Below, one piece after another: positions 8,701-13,792 of a stretch of DNA of 13,792 nucleotides; the first letter of the stretch is position 1; every line of letters begins with the position of its first letter. Position numbers and translations under genes: made by a program. This DNA comes from Akkermansiaceae bacterium (GTDB lineage Bacteria; Verrucomicrobiota; Verrucomicrobiia; Verrucomicrobiales; Akkermansiaceae): assembly GCA_023301335.1 (NCBI GenBank), contig JALZVA010000066.1, positions 1-13,792 on the forward strand, in the 5' to 3' direction. The notes beneath the pieces are model-generated. The model saw nothing but the letters and a program-made list of their open reading frames with translations, did not search any database and was not told the DNA's origin.

Positions 8701-10126
8701 TCTTCATTGGACTGCCAACTTTGATGAACTACAAGATTTCGAGAATGATATCCGTAGTTTTTTTGGGGGTACGGGATTCATGGATGGGAAAAGCTCAAGT
8801 AAAGAATTTTTCAATCAATGGCATCCCTTGGGCGCGCCTAAGCAGGGACAAAGTAAAGAGCTAGATGCTCTTGCTACTTACATCCGTATTCTTTCAAAAA
8901 CACCAGCGAGCCCTCACCGAAAAGCCACTGGTGAGCTTACTGAGTCGGCCCAAAGAGGTAAGAAAATATTCCAGCAGCTAAACTGCGCCGATTGCCACGG
9001 GGGAGAAGACTTTACAGATAGCCCAGAGCTTTACGTTCACGATGTAGGAACGCTAACGAAGACTTCTGGTAAACGCCTCGATGGCCCTCTCAGGGGAATC
9101 GATACACCAACACTAAAAGGTGTATGGGCAAGCGCTCCTTACCTTCACGATGGATCAGCTAAAACGATTCATGAAGTACTTACTGCCAAGAACGTTGATG
9201 ATCAGCACGGCAAGACTTCCCAACTCAAGGAAAATGAGCTTGAGGATCTCGTTAACTACATCCTGCAGATTGATGACCGCGAAGCTGCCGCAGGGATAGT
9301 AAAGACTCCAACGAATGAGCGTTCCACAAAATTAGTCAGCCACAATGCGATGGCAACCAATATCATCAATGCCATCCGCACAAAGGTTCCGACAGCCCCT
9401 ATCACCAGCCTTGTGAAAGATCCCATTCCTATGGATGAAGCCTATCAAATCCAGACAGCCTATAATCACTACATGCAGAAAACCTACGGAAAGCTTGTGG
9501 GGTATAAAATGGCTTATGCCAGTAAGGCATCTCAAGAGAAATGGGGCATACCTGAGCCAGTGTCGGGGACCTTCTTTTCTAAACAGATGGTACCGCATAA
9601 AGGAACTGTCGAAGCAGATAGTTTCCTAGGGTTTCATATTGAGTCGGAAATTGGTTTCATCCTTAAAAGAGATATTAAAAAGCCTATCAAAAATATAAAG
9701 GCAATCACTGGCTTCATTCAGTCAGTGCACGTTGGACTGGATGTGCCAGATTTACGATTTGATAAATCCAAAGGAAAGGTACAGGTCGCAGATGTCATTG
9801 CGATGTCCTGTGGAACCCACACCTATGTGTTAGGAAAAGGAGTTTCTCCCAAAGGCTTAGATTTTTCTAAGATCAGCCTCAAGCTCACCCGTGACGGAGA
9901 AGAGGTTTATACCGGGGCGGCAACTAATGTATTAGGAGACCCTCGTGAGTCACTTCGCCAACTTGCTAATCGCATGGTGGCAGAGGGGAATCCACTGCGG
10001 AAGGGGCAGTTTATCCTTACAGGATCTGTGGCAGGAGCCTACTTCCCTAAGGAAAAAGAAGGTCGTCCTGGCAAATACATAGGGAGTGCTACAGGCCTGC
10101 CCTCTGTGGAACTTAACGTGAAATAA
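5735..10126 (+). CDS. Exported LVIVD/Ig-like/PKD/YVTN/di-heme cytochrome protein fused to a 2-keto-4-pentenoate hydratase domain
   Basis: The product is 1463 residues. Order of parts: Sec signal peptide 1-28 (cleavage near VHA); six LVIVD repeats (87-333, a propeller); Big_5/SbsA-type Ig-like domain (about 373-475, with GPEVNFISP and VDQVGNPL); PKD domain (about 479-562, YAWDFGEG and VTHTFKTAGRYPV); YVTN/YncE-like propeller (about 573-900); CCP/MauG-like region (about 920-1185) with heme sites CASCH at 950-954 and CADCH at 1084-1088, plus GPLHW at 988-992 and the family marker APYLHDGS at 1134-1141; a short linker; then an FAH-superfamily hydratase (1206-1463). The first five parts match a known style of PVC extracytoplasmic redox protein. 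The hydratase fusion is, to my knowledge, unusual. The whole chain is a single uninterrupted frame. It lies 9 bp after the IclR gene and 11 bp before a small propeller gene. The presumed site is the periplasm or cell surface. I infer oxidation by the heme domain coupled to hydration or C-C cleavage by the tail; substrate unknown. Confidence 0.88.
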   Translation: MKPTSLFWLKTISLPLSVIITLAGMVHATEGPGILKKTFKAEELFVPMGRIDSSSEGLRGHAAMQLFKGYLAGVEARDSGAGDAAIVFFDISDPQNPKRVTTYVDEHTKVLFEGHNYGFIEKNGRDYVFLNAQTGIQIWDWTDIKNPKYISSLKIPKMTKGAYANTAWWLAMQYPYVYVGGTNTGIHIVDASDLTNPVLKKSVSTGKLGGFKVGSLFACGNVLVCNTFDAPGISLLDISDPLNPKLQKTLKQSFGYSALFNGGYLYGISGEPKVWDLHEPKNIKLIGHYTGEKLGSKGGYGVFQDGFLHLGVSSGYAKLDVRNPKNPKLVKKLSMKIPKQDFDGANVIGNYVVMTCDHGTGSHIIAHQPEPDTTGPEVNFISPANKSQSNHLLSRIGLTFSDEIEHDKLDGIIIRELGGESLKGDWSLHNAILNFTPSVPLKPEVTYEVILPEGSVVDQVGNPLSKPFRSVFSTGKTLSDFKIGIEKTQPTELGKATTFKVKGGDSNTNYAWDFGEGEGRTEYSKNSSVTHTFKTAGRYPVLLHAKQGEKEAAALQHHVSFHTLSPTAPKNSSSIAIDTARKRVWNVNPDNQSVSVVDMDSMEKLKEINLGANPRTLSVANGIVAVVSEEKAQLHLIDAENITLSGVVDLPPSSHPYGVVLREDGSMAYVSSEARGEVYEIDCNSGKILRTIKHEKMLGARLRGVALNAEQDTLYVTRFISPDTHGAIYQINLATADVKELKLSIDTTPDTEESGRGLPNYLSQISLSPDGTQAWIPSKKDNIQRGLKRDGLPLTFESTVRPIASRIELPSGKESIQHRHDFNDKEMPIAAVYSLYGDMLFVAMQGSNSIEIIDAYEGTHITSILDVGSAPRGLALDHASSTLYVHNFLDRSVAAFDVAGILNEGDGVDNQRSTTKVVEQDKMHSLVLEGKKIFHFAGNAQMSRDSYLSCASCHQDGGDDGRVWDFTDRGEGLRNTTTLLGKAGERHGPLHWTANFDELQDFENDIRSFFGGTGFMDGKSSSKEFFNQWHPLGAPKQGQSKELDALATYIRILSKTPASPHRKATGELTESAQRGKKIFQQLNCADCHGGEDFTDSPELYVHDVGTLTKTSGKRLDGPLRGIDTPTLKGVWASAPYLHDGSAKTIHEVLTAKNVDDQHGKTSQLKENELEDLVNYILQIDDREAAAGIVKTPTNERSTKLVSHNAMATNIINAIRTKVPTAPITSLVKDPIPMDEAYQIQTAYNHYMQKTYGKLVGYKMAYASKASQEKWGIPEPVSGTFFSKQMVPHKGTVEADSFLGFHIESEIGFILKRDIKKPIKNIKAITGFIQSVHVGLDVPDLRFDKSKGKVQVADVIAMSCGTHTYVLGKGVSPKGLDFSKISLKLTRDGEEVYTGAATNVLGDPRESLRQLANRMVAEGNPLRKGQFILTGSVAGAYFPKEKEGRPGKYIGSATGLPSVELNVK
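5993..6733 (+). repeat. Six LVIVD-type repeats within the 1463-residue protein
   Basis: Six degenerate protein repeats share the pattern hydrophobic-x-D-x(3)-NPK: FFDISDPQNPK, IWDWTDIKNPK, IVDASDLTNPV, LLDISDPLNPK, VWDLHEPKNIK and KLDVRNPKNPK, beginning at roughly residues 87, 136, 186, 233, 272 and 316. Spacing is 39-50 residues. This is the LVIVD signature of secreted propellers. The number fits one six-bladed propeller. The repeats are diverged at the DNA level. Confidence 0.85.
9350..10126 (+). other. C-terminal hydratase domain (MhpD/HpcG-like, FAH superfamily) of the fusion protein
   Basis: Residues 1206-1463 (258 residues) correspond to a full-length 2-keto-4-pentenoate/2-oxohept-4-ene-1,7-dioate hydratase, whose stand-alone members are about 260 residues. 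Matches to the family: VGYKMAYAS with Lys1258 (active-site lysine position), EPVSG at 1274-1278, the ExE metal pair Glu1303 and Glu1305, GLDVPDLRF at 1334-1342 aligned to the AIEIVDSR-type segment, GAATNVLGDP at 1394-1403, and FILTGS near 1426-1431. At the third metal-ligand position Asp1336 replaces the usual Glu, a conservative change that would probably keep Mg/Mn binding. The first residue of the homologous region is a Met (ATG at 9350), as if a separate gene had been joined in frame. No ribosome binding site precedes this ATG, so separate internal translation looks unlikely. Confidence 0.8.
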
Positions 10127-10131
10127 AGGAG
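10126..10131 (+). promoter_or_regulatory. Strong Shine-Dalgarno (AAGGAG) for the small propeller gene
   Basis: AAGGAG overlaps the last base of the upstream stop codon and lies 6 bases before the ATG at 10138. It is the only strong ribosome binding site seen in the window. It fixes the start and shows that this gene is translated as a downstream member of the same operon. Confidence 0.75.
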
Positions 10132-10137
10132 ATAAAG

Positions 10138-10992
10138 ATGAACTATATACGTTTAATAACTCTACTATCGCTTTCCGCCGTATCTTATGCCGATGAAGCA
10201 GACCTGAAGCACCAGTTTGTATGCATCGGAAACTATAAAAACGTGCTAGTTTACGTGGACCAGTTTACTCCTGAGAATTCATGGTCAATCAACATCCCGA
10301 AGGGCTCGCGTGAGATTCAACAGATAAGTCCTGAAGTATTACTCGTGAGCCACGGAACAGGCGCGGCGGAGTACCGTCTGAGCGATGGCAAAAAACTAGA
10401 CTGGGAGGTCACTGGCTATAAGGGCATTCAATCTGCCCGTCGCTTAACCAACGGGAACACACTACTACTCAGTAGCTCAGGAAGTGTGATCACTTTAGAC
10501 AGGGATGGCAAAGAGCTCAGCAAGGTGCAGATTAAGTATAAAAAATTAGATCTGAGGCTCCTAAGAGTCGCTAAGAACAATAATTGGATCATTGGGGCGA
10601 AAAAACCCAGAGCGATCCTTGAGGTCAACCCAGAGGGCGAAATCATCAAGCAAATTAAAATCCCAGGAAAAGGCTACACCGTTAAAGAACTTCCTAATGG
10701 AAACTATCTCTCCAGCACAGGGGATGAGTGTAAGGTAATAGAGGTAAAAGCAGATGGGACGACGGTAAGATTCGTCGGAGGAAAGCAAGAGCACCCTGAA
10801 TTAAATCTAGATTTTAACTCAGGCTGGCAGCACTTAGAGAATCAAAATATCATCATGACAAATTGGCTGGGTCACAACAAACATGACACCGGACCTCATC
10901 TCTTAGAATTTAACAAAGAGAATGAACTCGTTTGGAAGTGGGGAGATCATGAAGCAGCTAAGCAAGTCACGAACCTACTTGTACTTAAATAG
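10138..10992 (+). CDS. Small secreted beta-propeller protein, function unknown
   Basis: The product is 284 residues. Residues 1-18 are a clean signal peptide (cleavage SYA/DE). The mature part consists of propeller-like repeats of about 45 residues with the pattern L-x-NGN-x-L followed by a strand and then hydrophobic-x-D-x-x-GK/GE: RRLTNGNTLLLSS...LDRDGKEL, VAKNNNWIIGA...VNPEGEII, KELPNGNYLSS...VKADGTTV, and LENQNIIMTNW...FNKENELVWKW. This resembles secreted PQQ-like or arylsulfotransferase-like propellers, but no heme site, metal motif or catalytic residue can be assigned. The gene starts 11 bp after the fusion gene with a strong ribosome binding site and ends just before a good terminator, so it is the last gene of the IclR operon. 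A role as a binding or scaffolding partner of the large redox protein is a guess from context. Confidence 0.75.
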   Translation: MNYIRLITLLSLSAVSYADEADLKHQFVCIGNYKNVLVYVDQFTPENSWSINIPKGSREIQQISPEVLLVSHGTGAAEYRLSDGKKLDWEVTGYKGIQSARRLTNGNTLLLSSSGSVITLDRDGKELSKVQIKYKKLDLRLLRVAKNNNWIIGAKKPRAILEVNPEGEIIKQIKIPGKGYTVKELPNGNYLSSTGDECKVIEVKADGTTVRFVGGKQEHPELNLDFNSGWQHLENQNIIMTNWLGHNKHDTGPHLLEFNKENELVWKWGDHEAAKQVTNLLVLK

Positions 10993-11017
10993 CGTTTTAG
11001 TTACCTACGAAATAAGT

Positions 11018-11056
11018 GAAGGGCTTATGCGCGAAGCACAAGCCCTTCGGATTTTT
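11018..11056 (+). terminator. Intrinsic terminator of the IclR-fusion-propeller operon
   Basis: A perfect 9-bp stem GAAGGGCTT / AAGCCCTTC (11018-11026 with 11040-11048) is extended inside by TGC/GCA pairing around a GCGAA loop, and is followed by GGATTTTTA. It lies 26 bp after the stop at 10992 and between convergent genes. On the minus strand the downstream stretch (ACTTATTTC) is less T-rich, so it should act mainly on the plus-strand transcript. Confidence 0.85.
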
Positions 11057-11093
11057 ATAGTTAAAGAAAAAAGAAGGTGGGGGGTGTGGGAAA

Positions 11094-12344
11094 CTAGTAA
11101 GTGTAATCTAGTTGGATAGAAGCTTGCTTGATTTCACCACCACCAGCGCCATCGAAGTAGGCAAGCTTAGTGAGTACTTTAGCCCCTTCGAAAACAGGCT
11201 TGACGGCAACAAAATCGACTTCCCAGCCCAAGTCCTGACTGATGGAATCATCTGTGTAGTAGTGCGCAAAAGCTTTTAGGGTCACATCATTAACCTTAGT
11301 AGTAGCGCCTACGTAAAGATCATTTAGACCGGGGCTGTCGGCGAGGCCTAAACGGGTTCCAATGAAGTTATCTGCGTATCCATTAAAGGCGTGCACAGTG
11401 GCAAGAGGGGTGTGGAAATCTGCATCGAGATACTCAACTCCACCTAAGAGGGTTACACCTTCAAATTTGTGGGTGTAATTAACATGAGCATAGTTAGAGC
11501 TACCTCTACCAAAGTTACTATCACCACTGTCTTCCTGAACGGCAAACTCCGCGTGAAGACCCTTATACTTAACATAGCCACCATAGGTGTTAGAAGAAGC
11601 ACGATTTGCAAATCCGTTATTGGGAGCCTCATCGAAGTCGAGAAGATAAGCGTAAGCTCCAAGGGTGAAATCTTTGACTTTTGCAGAACCATTGAAAATG
11701 TGCATGTCACCCTCTAGAGCTTGAACGACAGAGGTACCGTCGGTTCCAAAAATACGATTTGCTCTATTCGCAAAGGCATAAGAGACAGAGAAAAGATCCG
11801 TTTTGTAAGCTACGGAAGCAGCATCTAGAGTTTGCTCATTTTGTCTCCATCCTACATTACCGATGAATGCGGCATTATCTAAGATATATCGTTGACGACC
11901 GACTTTGACAGTGAGTCCGTCTTTCTTCCACTGAGCGTATGCTTGGTTAAGTTCTTCGGTTTCAGGATCTGCAATGGGAGTATTATTAGCTTCGAAAGGG
12001 TCGAAGTTTGCGGATTGTGGTGTTCCTACTTGGAAGTCGTCAAGTAGTGCATAAGTGAACTCTCCATCAACATGAATCGAGAATGGGCCATCAGGTAGAA
12101 AAGTTAGTCCTGGACGGAAGCGGACAGTACCAGCATGTGAGGCGTCTGCTCTTCCCGCCTCTCGAAACTCATAGCGAGCTCTTGCATTTAATGAAAAATC
12201 AAGAATTCTGGGTGATTTTTTATCAATGAGATCCCCTTGGTCAGAGAAGTCTGTTTTACTAGTGATAGTTCCAGCTTCGCCAGCAAGTGCGCTAAAAGAT
12301 AAGAGTGCTGAAGTAAGGGTAGTGTAGCTAATAGTTTTTATCAT
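11094..12344 (-). CDS. Alginate-export-type outer-membrane porin
   Basis: The product is 416 residues. A signal peptide (1-21, ending FSALA) is followed by alternating amphipathic strands typical of a beta-barrel. The family elements are GRQRYILDNAAF at 149-160 and NVGWRQNEQTLDA at 163-175, matching the GRQR...GWRQNEQTFD signature of Alginate_exp-type porins. The chain ends in the aromatic residue of LDYTY, the usual C-terminal barrel-assembly signal of outer-membrane proteins. It is therefore an outer-membrane channel; despite the family name, no alginate gene is nearby. The LysR gene lies 85 bp upstream on the same strand and an NrtA-type gene beyond it, so uptake of nitrate or another small anion is a better guess than alginate export. 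A good promoter candidate with an overlapping dyad lies directly upstream. No Shine-Dalgarno is evident before the ATG. Confidence 0.85.
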   Translation of the reverse strand: MIKTISYTTLTSALLSFSALAGEAGTITSKTDFSDQGDLIDKKSPRILDFSLNARARYEFREAGRADASHAGTVRFRPGLTFLPDGPFSIHVDGEFTYALLDDFQVGTPQSANFDPFEANNTPIADPETEELNQAYAQWKKDGLTVKVGRQRYILDNAAFIGNVGWRQNEQTLDAASVAYKTDLFSVSYAFANRANRIFGTDGTSVVQALEGDMHIFNGSAKVKDFTLGAYAYLLDFDEAPNNGFANRASSNTYGGYVKYKGLHAEFAVQEDSGDSNFGRGSSNYAHVNYTHKFEGVTLLGGVEYLDADFHTPLATVHAFNGYADNFIGTRLGLADSPGLNDLYVGATTKVNDVTLKAFAHYYTDDSISQDLGWEVDFVAVKPVFEGAKVLTKLAYFDGAGGGEIKQASIQLDYTY

Positions 12345-12378
12345 AACAAAAGGATAGAAAGCAATAATTAATCCAAGT

Positions 12379-12408
12379 GTTATAAAATGAAATTATTAAG
12401 AATGTGAA
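12379..12408 (-). promoter_or_regulatory. Sigma-70-like promoter candidate for the porin gene
   Basis: On the minus strand TTCACA (12408-12403, five of six matches to TTGACA) and TATAAC (12384-12379, five of six matches to TATAAT) are separated by 18 bp. Transcription would start near 12372, leaving a leader of about 28 bases before the ATG at 12344. The match is the best seen in the window but is based on consensus reading only. Confidence 0.5.
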
Positions 12409-12419
12409 AATAATTCATT
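12386..12419. promoter_or_regulatory. LysR-type box candidate (ATTATT-N11-AATAAT dyad) at the porin promoter
   Basis: The perfect 6-bp arms ATTATT and AATAAT are separated by exactly 11 bases (T12397 to A12409), the T-N11-A geometry of LysR-family boxes. The arms extend outward imperfectly as AATGAAATTATT and AATAATTCATT, with one bulged base. The dyad spans the -35 hexamer and part of the spacer of the porin promoter and lies 11 bp beyond the stop codon of the LysR gene. The alternative is an AT-rich hairpin at the end of the LysR transcript; the arms lack G and C, which makes a terminator less likely. Confidence 0.45.
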
Positions 12420-12429
12420 GATGATCGAG

Positions 12430-13338
12430 TTAGTTGATACACTCGAAAAGCTGTGCTTTAATGCACTTTGTAAATTCCTCTTCACTTAAAGATAAGCTTT
12501 TTGACTTACTCATGTAAATACCCCACTCCCTGCTTGGAGCAGGATTGATTTCATGTTTAACTAAGCTACCATTTTTGAGCTCTTCTGAAGCAATCCATTC
12601 TGAAATGATACCAACACCCACATTGAGAGCTGCCATTTTCTTAATCGATTCCATATTGCCGATCTCTAGCGTAGCACGTTGTCTAATTCCTATACCTGGA
12701 AGATGGCTATTAATAATTTGAGAAGTGATAGACTCCTTGTCATAAAGAATGAACCTCTCTTGTTCAAAATCTTCACAGCTTTCTGGTGCTTTTTTACACC
12801 ATGTGTGATCTGGCGAGGTGACGAAACAGAGCTTATCCTCTATCACGGGAACGAAGATGTGATCATTTTCTAAACTTTTTTTACGAATACCGATGGCAAT
12901 ATCTAGCTTCCCTTTATCAAGCTGCTTGACGAGTGAAGCAGTATCCCCAGGGGTGATAAATACTTCAGCACGTTTTTGCTTTTTATAAAAGTTAGCTAAA
13001 GCCTCAGGAATGATATATTGGCAGAGAGTATTACTAGCACCTACTTTAATGGAACTGTAGCCCCATTTGTTTAGAGTCTGGATTTTTTTTGAAGCTATTT
13101 CAAGTTGCTCCAATGCTTGTTTGGCATGATGAAAAAAAACTTCTCCATGGGGGCTAAGCATGCATTTTTTTCCGTGACGTTCGATCAATTGACAAGAAAA
13201 AGAGGTTTCCAAAGACTTTAAAGAATGACTAACGGCCGATTGGGTAATATTAAGCTTTTCTGCCGACGCTGTAAATGAACGCGTTTCCTCTAAGGCTAAG
13301 AAGACTTTGATTTGCCGAATATCTGGAATGTAAACCAT
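12430..13338 (-). CDS. LysR-family transcriptional regulator
   Basis: From the ATG at 13338 the product is 302 residues, the normal length for the family (about 300). The frame is open to an ATG at 13410 (326 residues), with another at 13362. I prefer 13338 because LysR proteins usually begin fewer than ten residues before the first helix, here IRQIKVFLALEE. The winged HTH covers about 7-66, with recognition helix TQSAVSHSLKSLE at 32-44 and the LSPHGEVFF wing end. The type-2 periplasmic-binding-like effector domain covers about 90-295 (IKVGASNTLCQYIIPEAL, then LDIAIGIRKK, and GVGIISEW late). Members form tetramers and bind T-N11-A sites near target promoters. The gene is divergent from an NrtA-type gene and upstream of a porin on the same strand. 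It is therefore a candidate regulator of a nitrate-uptake locus, similar in arrangement to NtcB or Cbl-type regulators; that analogy is inference. Confidence 0.9.
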   Translation of the reverse strand: MVYIPDIRQIKVFLALEETRSFTASAEKLNITQSAVSHSLKSLETSFSCQLIERHGKKCMLSPHGEVFFHHAKQALEQLEIASKKIQTLNKWGYSSIKVGASNTLCQYIIPEALANFYKKQKRAEVFITPGDTASLVKQLDKGKLDIAIGIRKKSLENDHIFVPVIEDKLCFVTSPDHTWCKKAPESCEDFEQERFILYDKESITSQIINSHLPGIGIRQRATLEIGNMESIKKMAALNVGVGIISEWIASEELKNGSLVKHEINPAPSREWGIYMSKSKSLSLSEEEFTKCIKAQLFECIN

Positions 13339-13463
13339 GAATAGGAAGGGAGCACTATCCATGCCAAACAGAGTTTTAGTTACGCCAAATGAGGGGAGAG
13401 GGGGTCTCATTATAAAGATGAAGCCCTTTCATTGAGCTTGGTACCTAGTTTGCTCGATGTTTA

Positions 13464-13478
13464 TTGGATAAATTCCAA
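13464..13478. promoter_or_regulatory. Short palindrome before the nrtA-like start, possible LysR site
   Basis: TTGGA-TAAAT-TCCAA is a perfect 5-bp-arm palindrome ending 6 bases before the ATG at 13485. Its inner T13465 and A13477 keep T-N11-A spacing. Its place over the ribosome binding region is unusual for an activator site, so chance or an RNA-level role is possible. No clear -35/-10 pair was found between the divergent genes. Confidence 0.3.
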
Positions 13479-13484
13479 AAACGT

Positions 13485-13792
13485 ATGAAAAATAAACTTA
13501 AAAGAATTGGGCTTCTGAGTGTAGGCTTTAGCTTGCTCGGGGCAAATGTGACCAATGCTGAATTACTAGATGTAGAAAAAAGTGAGCTAAAGTTTGGCTT
13601 TATTAAACTTACGGACTGCGCTCCTATTGTCATTGCAAAAGAAAAAGGATTTTTTGAAGCTGAAGGCCTTCAAGTTGAAGTCGTGGCACAGCCAAACTGG
13701 AAGACACTTTTAGATAACGTCATATCAGGTGATCTCGATGGAGCTCACATGCTTTCTGGTCAGCCGATTGCTGCAACGATAGGTTTTGGAAC
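13485..13792 (+). CDS. nrtA: NrtA/CmpA-type nitrate (or bicarbonate) ABC-transporter substrate-binding protein, partial
   Basis: Only 102 codons plus two bases are present before the right edge. The start ATG is followed by a basic n-region (MKNKLKR), a hydrophobic core and a cleavage site near TNA (residues 23-25), so the protein is exported. The mature part begins LKFGFIKLTDCAPIVIA (35-51), then EKGFFEAEGL (53-62), NWKTLLDNV (71-79) and GDLDGAHMLSGQPIAATIG (82-100). These match the conserved N-terminus of NrtA/NasF/CmpA-type binding proteins, especially the LTDCAP and DGAHML elements. In known systems this protein captures nitrate (or bicarbonate for CmpA) and delivers it to the NrtB permease. 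The gene is divergent from the LysR gene. Nitrate versus bicarbonate specificity cannot be decided from the part present; no lipobox is visible. Confidence 0.85.
   Translation, partial: MKNKLKRIGLLSVGFSLLGANVTNAELLDVEKSELKFGFIKLTDCAPIVIAKEKGFFEAEGLQVEVVAQPNWKTLLDNVISGDLDGAHMLSGQPIAATIGFG

Noticed and set aside
9350..9352. Internal ATG as the start of a separate hydratase gene
   Set aside because: No Shine-Dalgarno precedes it and the frame is open and continuous from the heme domain without a stop, so one fused protein is the simplest reading. The position is still notable as a possible scar of gene fusion.
11076..11090. G-rich run as a possible G-quadruplex
   Set aside because: Only one long G run and two short ones occur, not four evenly spaced runs. 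It lies between convergent genes with no further sign of function.
12398..12418. CRP/FNR-like site (TGTGA-N6-TCATT)
   Set aside because: Only one half-site matches well; the other differs at two positions. The same bases are better explained by the -35 hexamer and the T-N11-A dyad.
13339..13410. N-terminal extension of the LysR protein
   Set aside because: The 24 extra residues carry no conserved feature, and starting at 13338 gives the usual LysR length and HTH position. An upstream start cannot be excluded because neither has a strong ribosome binding site.
13445..13633. Minus-strand 62-codon ORF
   Set aside because: It is antisense to the NrtA-like gene, whose conserved LTDCAP segment is read on the plus strand.

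Overview
The window looks like a chromosomal stretch from a member of the PVC superphylum, most likely a (marine) Verrucomicrobiota bacterium. This is inferred from the pairing of a secreted c-type cytochrome with a secreted sorbosone-dehydrogenase-like beta-propeller, from LVIVD/YVTN propellers joined to di-heme cytochrome domains, from the moderate GC content, and from the near absence of strong Shine-Dalgarno sites. No rRNA, tRNA, CRISPR, IS element or phage gene was seen. Coding density is high and no gene-free gap exceeds 300 bp.

Layout. (1) Positions 1-2136, minus strand: the first 712 codons of a biotin-dependent carboxyltransferase-type protein (pyruvate carboxylase subunit B / oxaloacetate decarboxylase alpha / transcarboxylase 5S superfamily), running off the left edge. 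(2) Positions 2329-4775, plus strand: a tight two-gene unit of a secreted mono-heme cytochrome c and a secreted six-bladed-propeller dehydrogenase-like protein, ending in a weak hairpin. (3) Positions 4949-10992, plus strand: a three-gene unit with 9-11 bp gaps: an IclR regulator, a 1463-residue exported protein, and a small secreted beta-propeller, ending in a clear intrinsic terminator. (4) Positions 11094-13792: a probable nitrate-uptake locus: an alginate-export-type outer-membrane porin and a LysR regulator on the minus strand, and a divergent NrtA/CmpA-type ABC-transporter binding protein cut by the right edge.

The most unusual object is the 1463-residue protein at 5735-10126. It is exported and carries in order six LVIVD repeats, a bacterial Ig-like domain, a PKD domain, a YVTN-type propeller, a di-heme CCP/MauG-like cytochrome region with two CxxCH sites, and an apparently complete 2-keto-4-pentenoate hydratase (MhpD/HpcG, FAH superfamily) of about 258 residues. 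Such hydratases are normally stand-alone cytosolic enzymes of aromatic meta-cleavage pathways. Here one seems to be covalently joined to an extracytoplasmic redox protein and sits next to an IclR regulator, a family that often controls aromatic catabolism. Together with the cytochrome/propeller pair just upstream, this suggests a periplasmic or surface oxidative pathway for a cyclic or enolic organic substrate. The substrate cannot be read from the sequence.

In the nitrate-type locus, an AT-rich dyad with exact T-N11-A geometry, the LysR-family box pattern, overlaps the -35 region of a good sigma-70-like promoter for the porin. A second short T-N11-A palindrome lies just before the nrtA start codon. 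Both make the neighbouring LysR protein a candidate regulator of porin and transporter.
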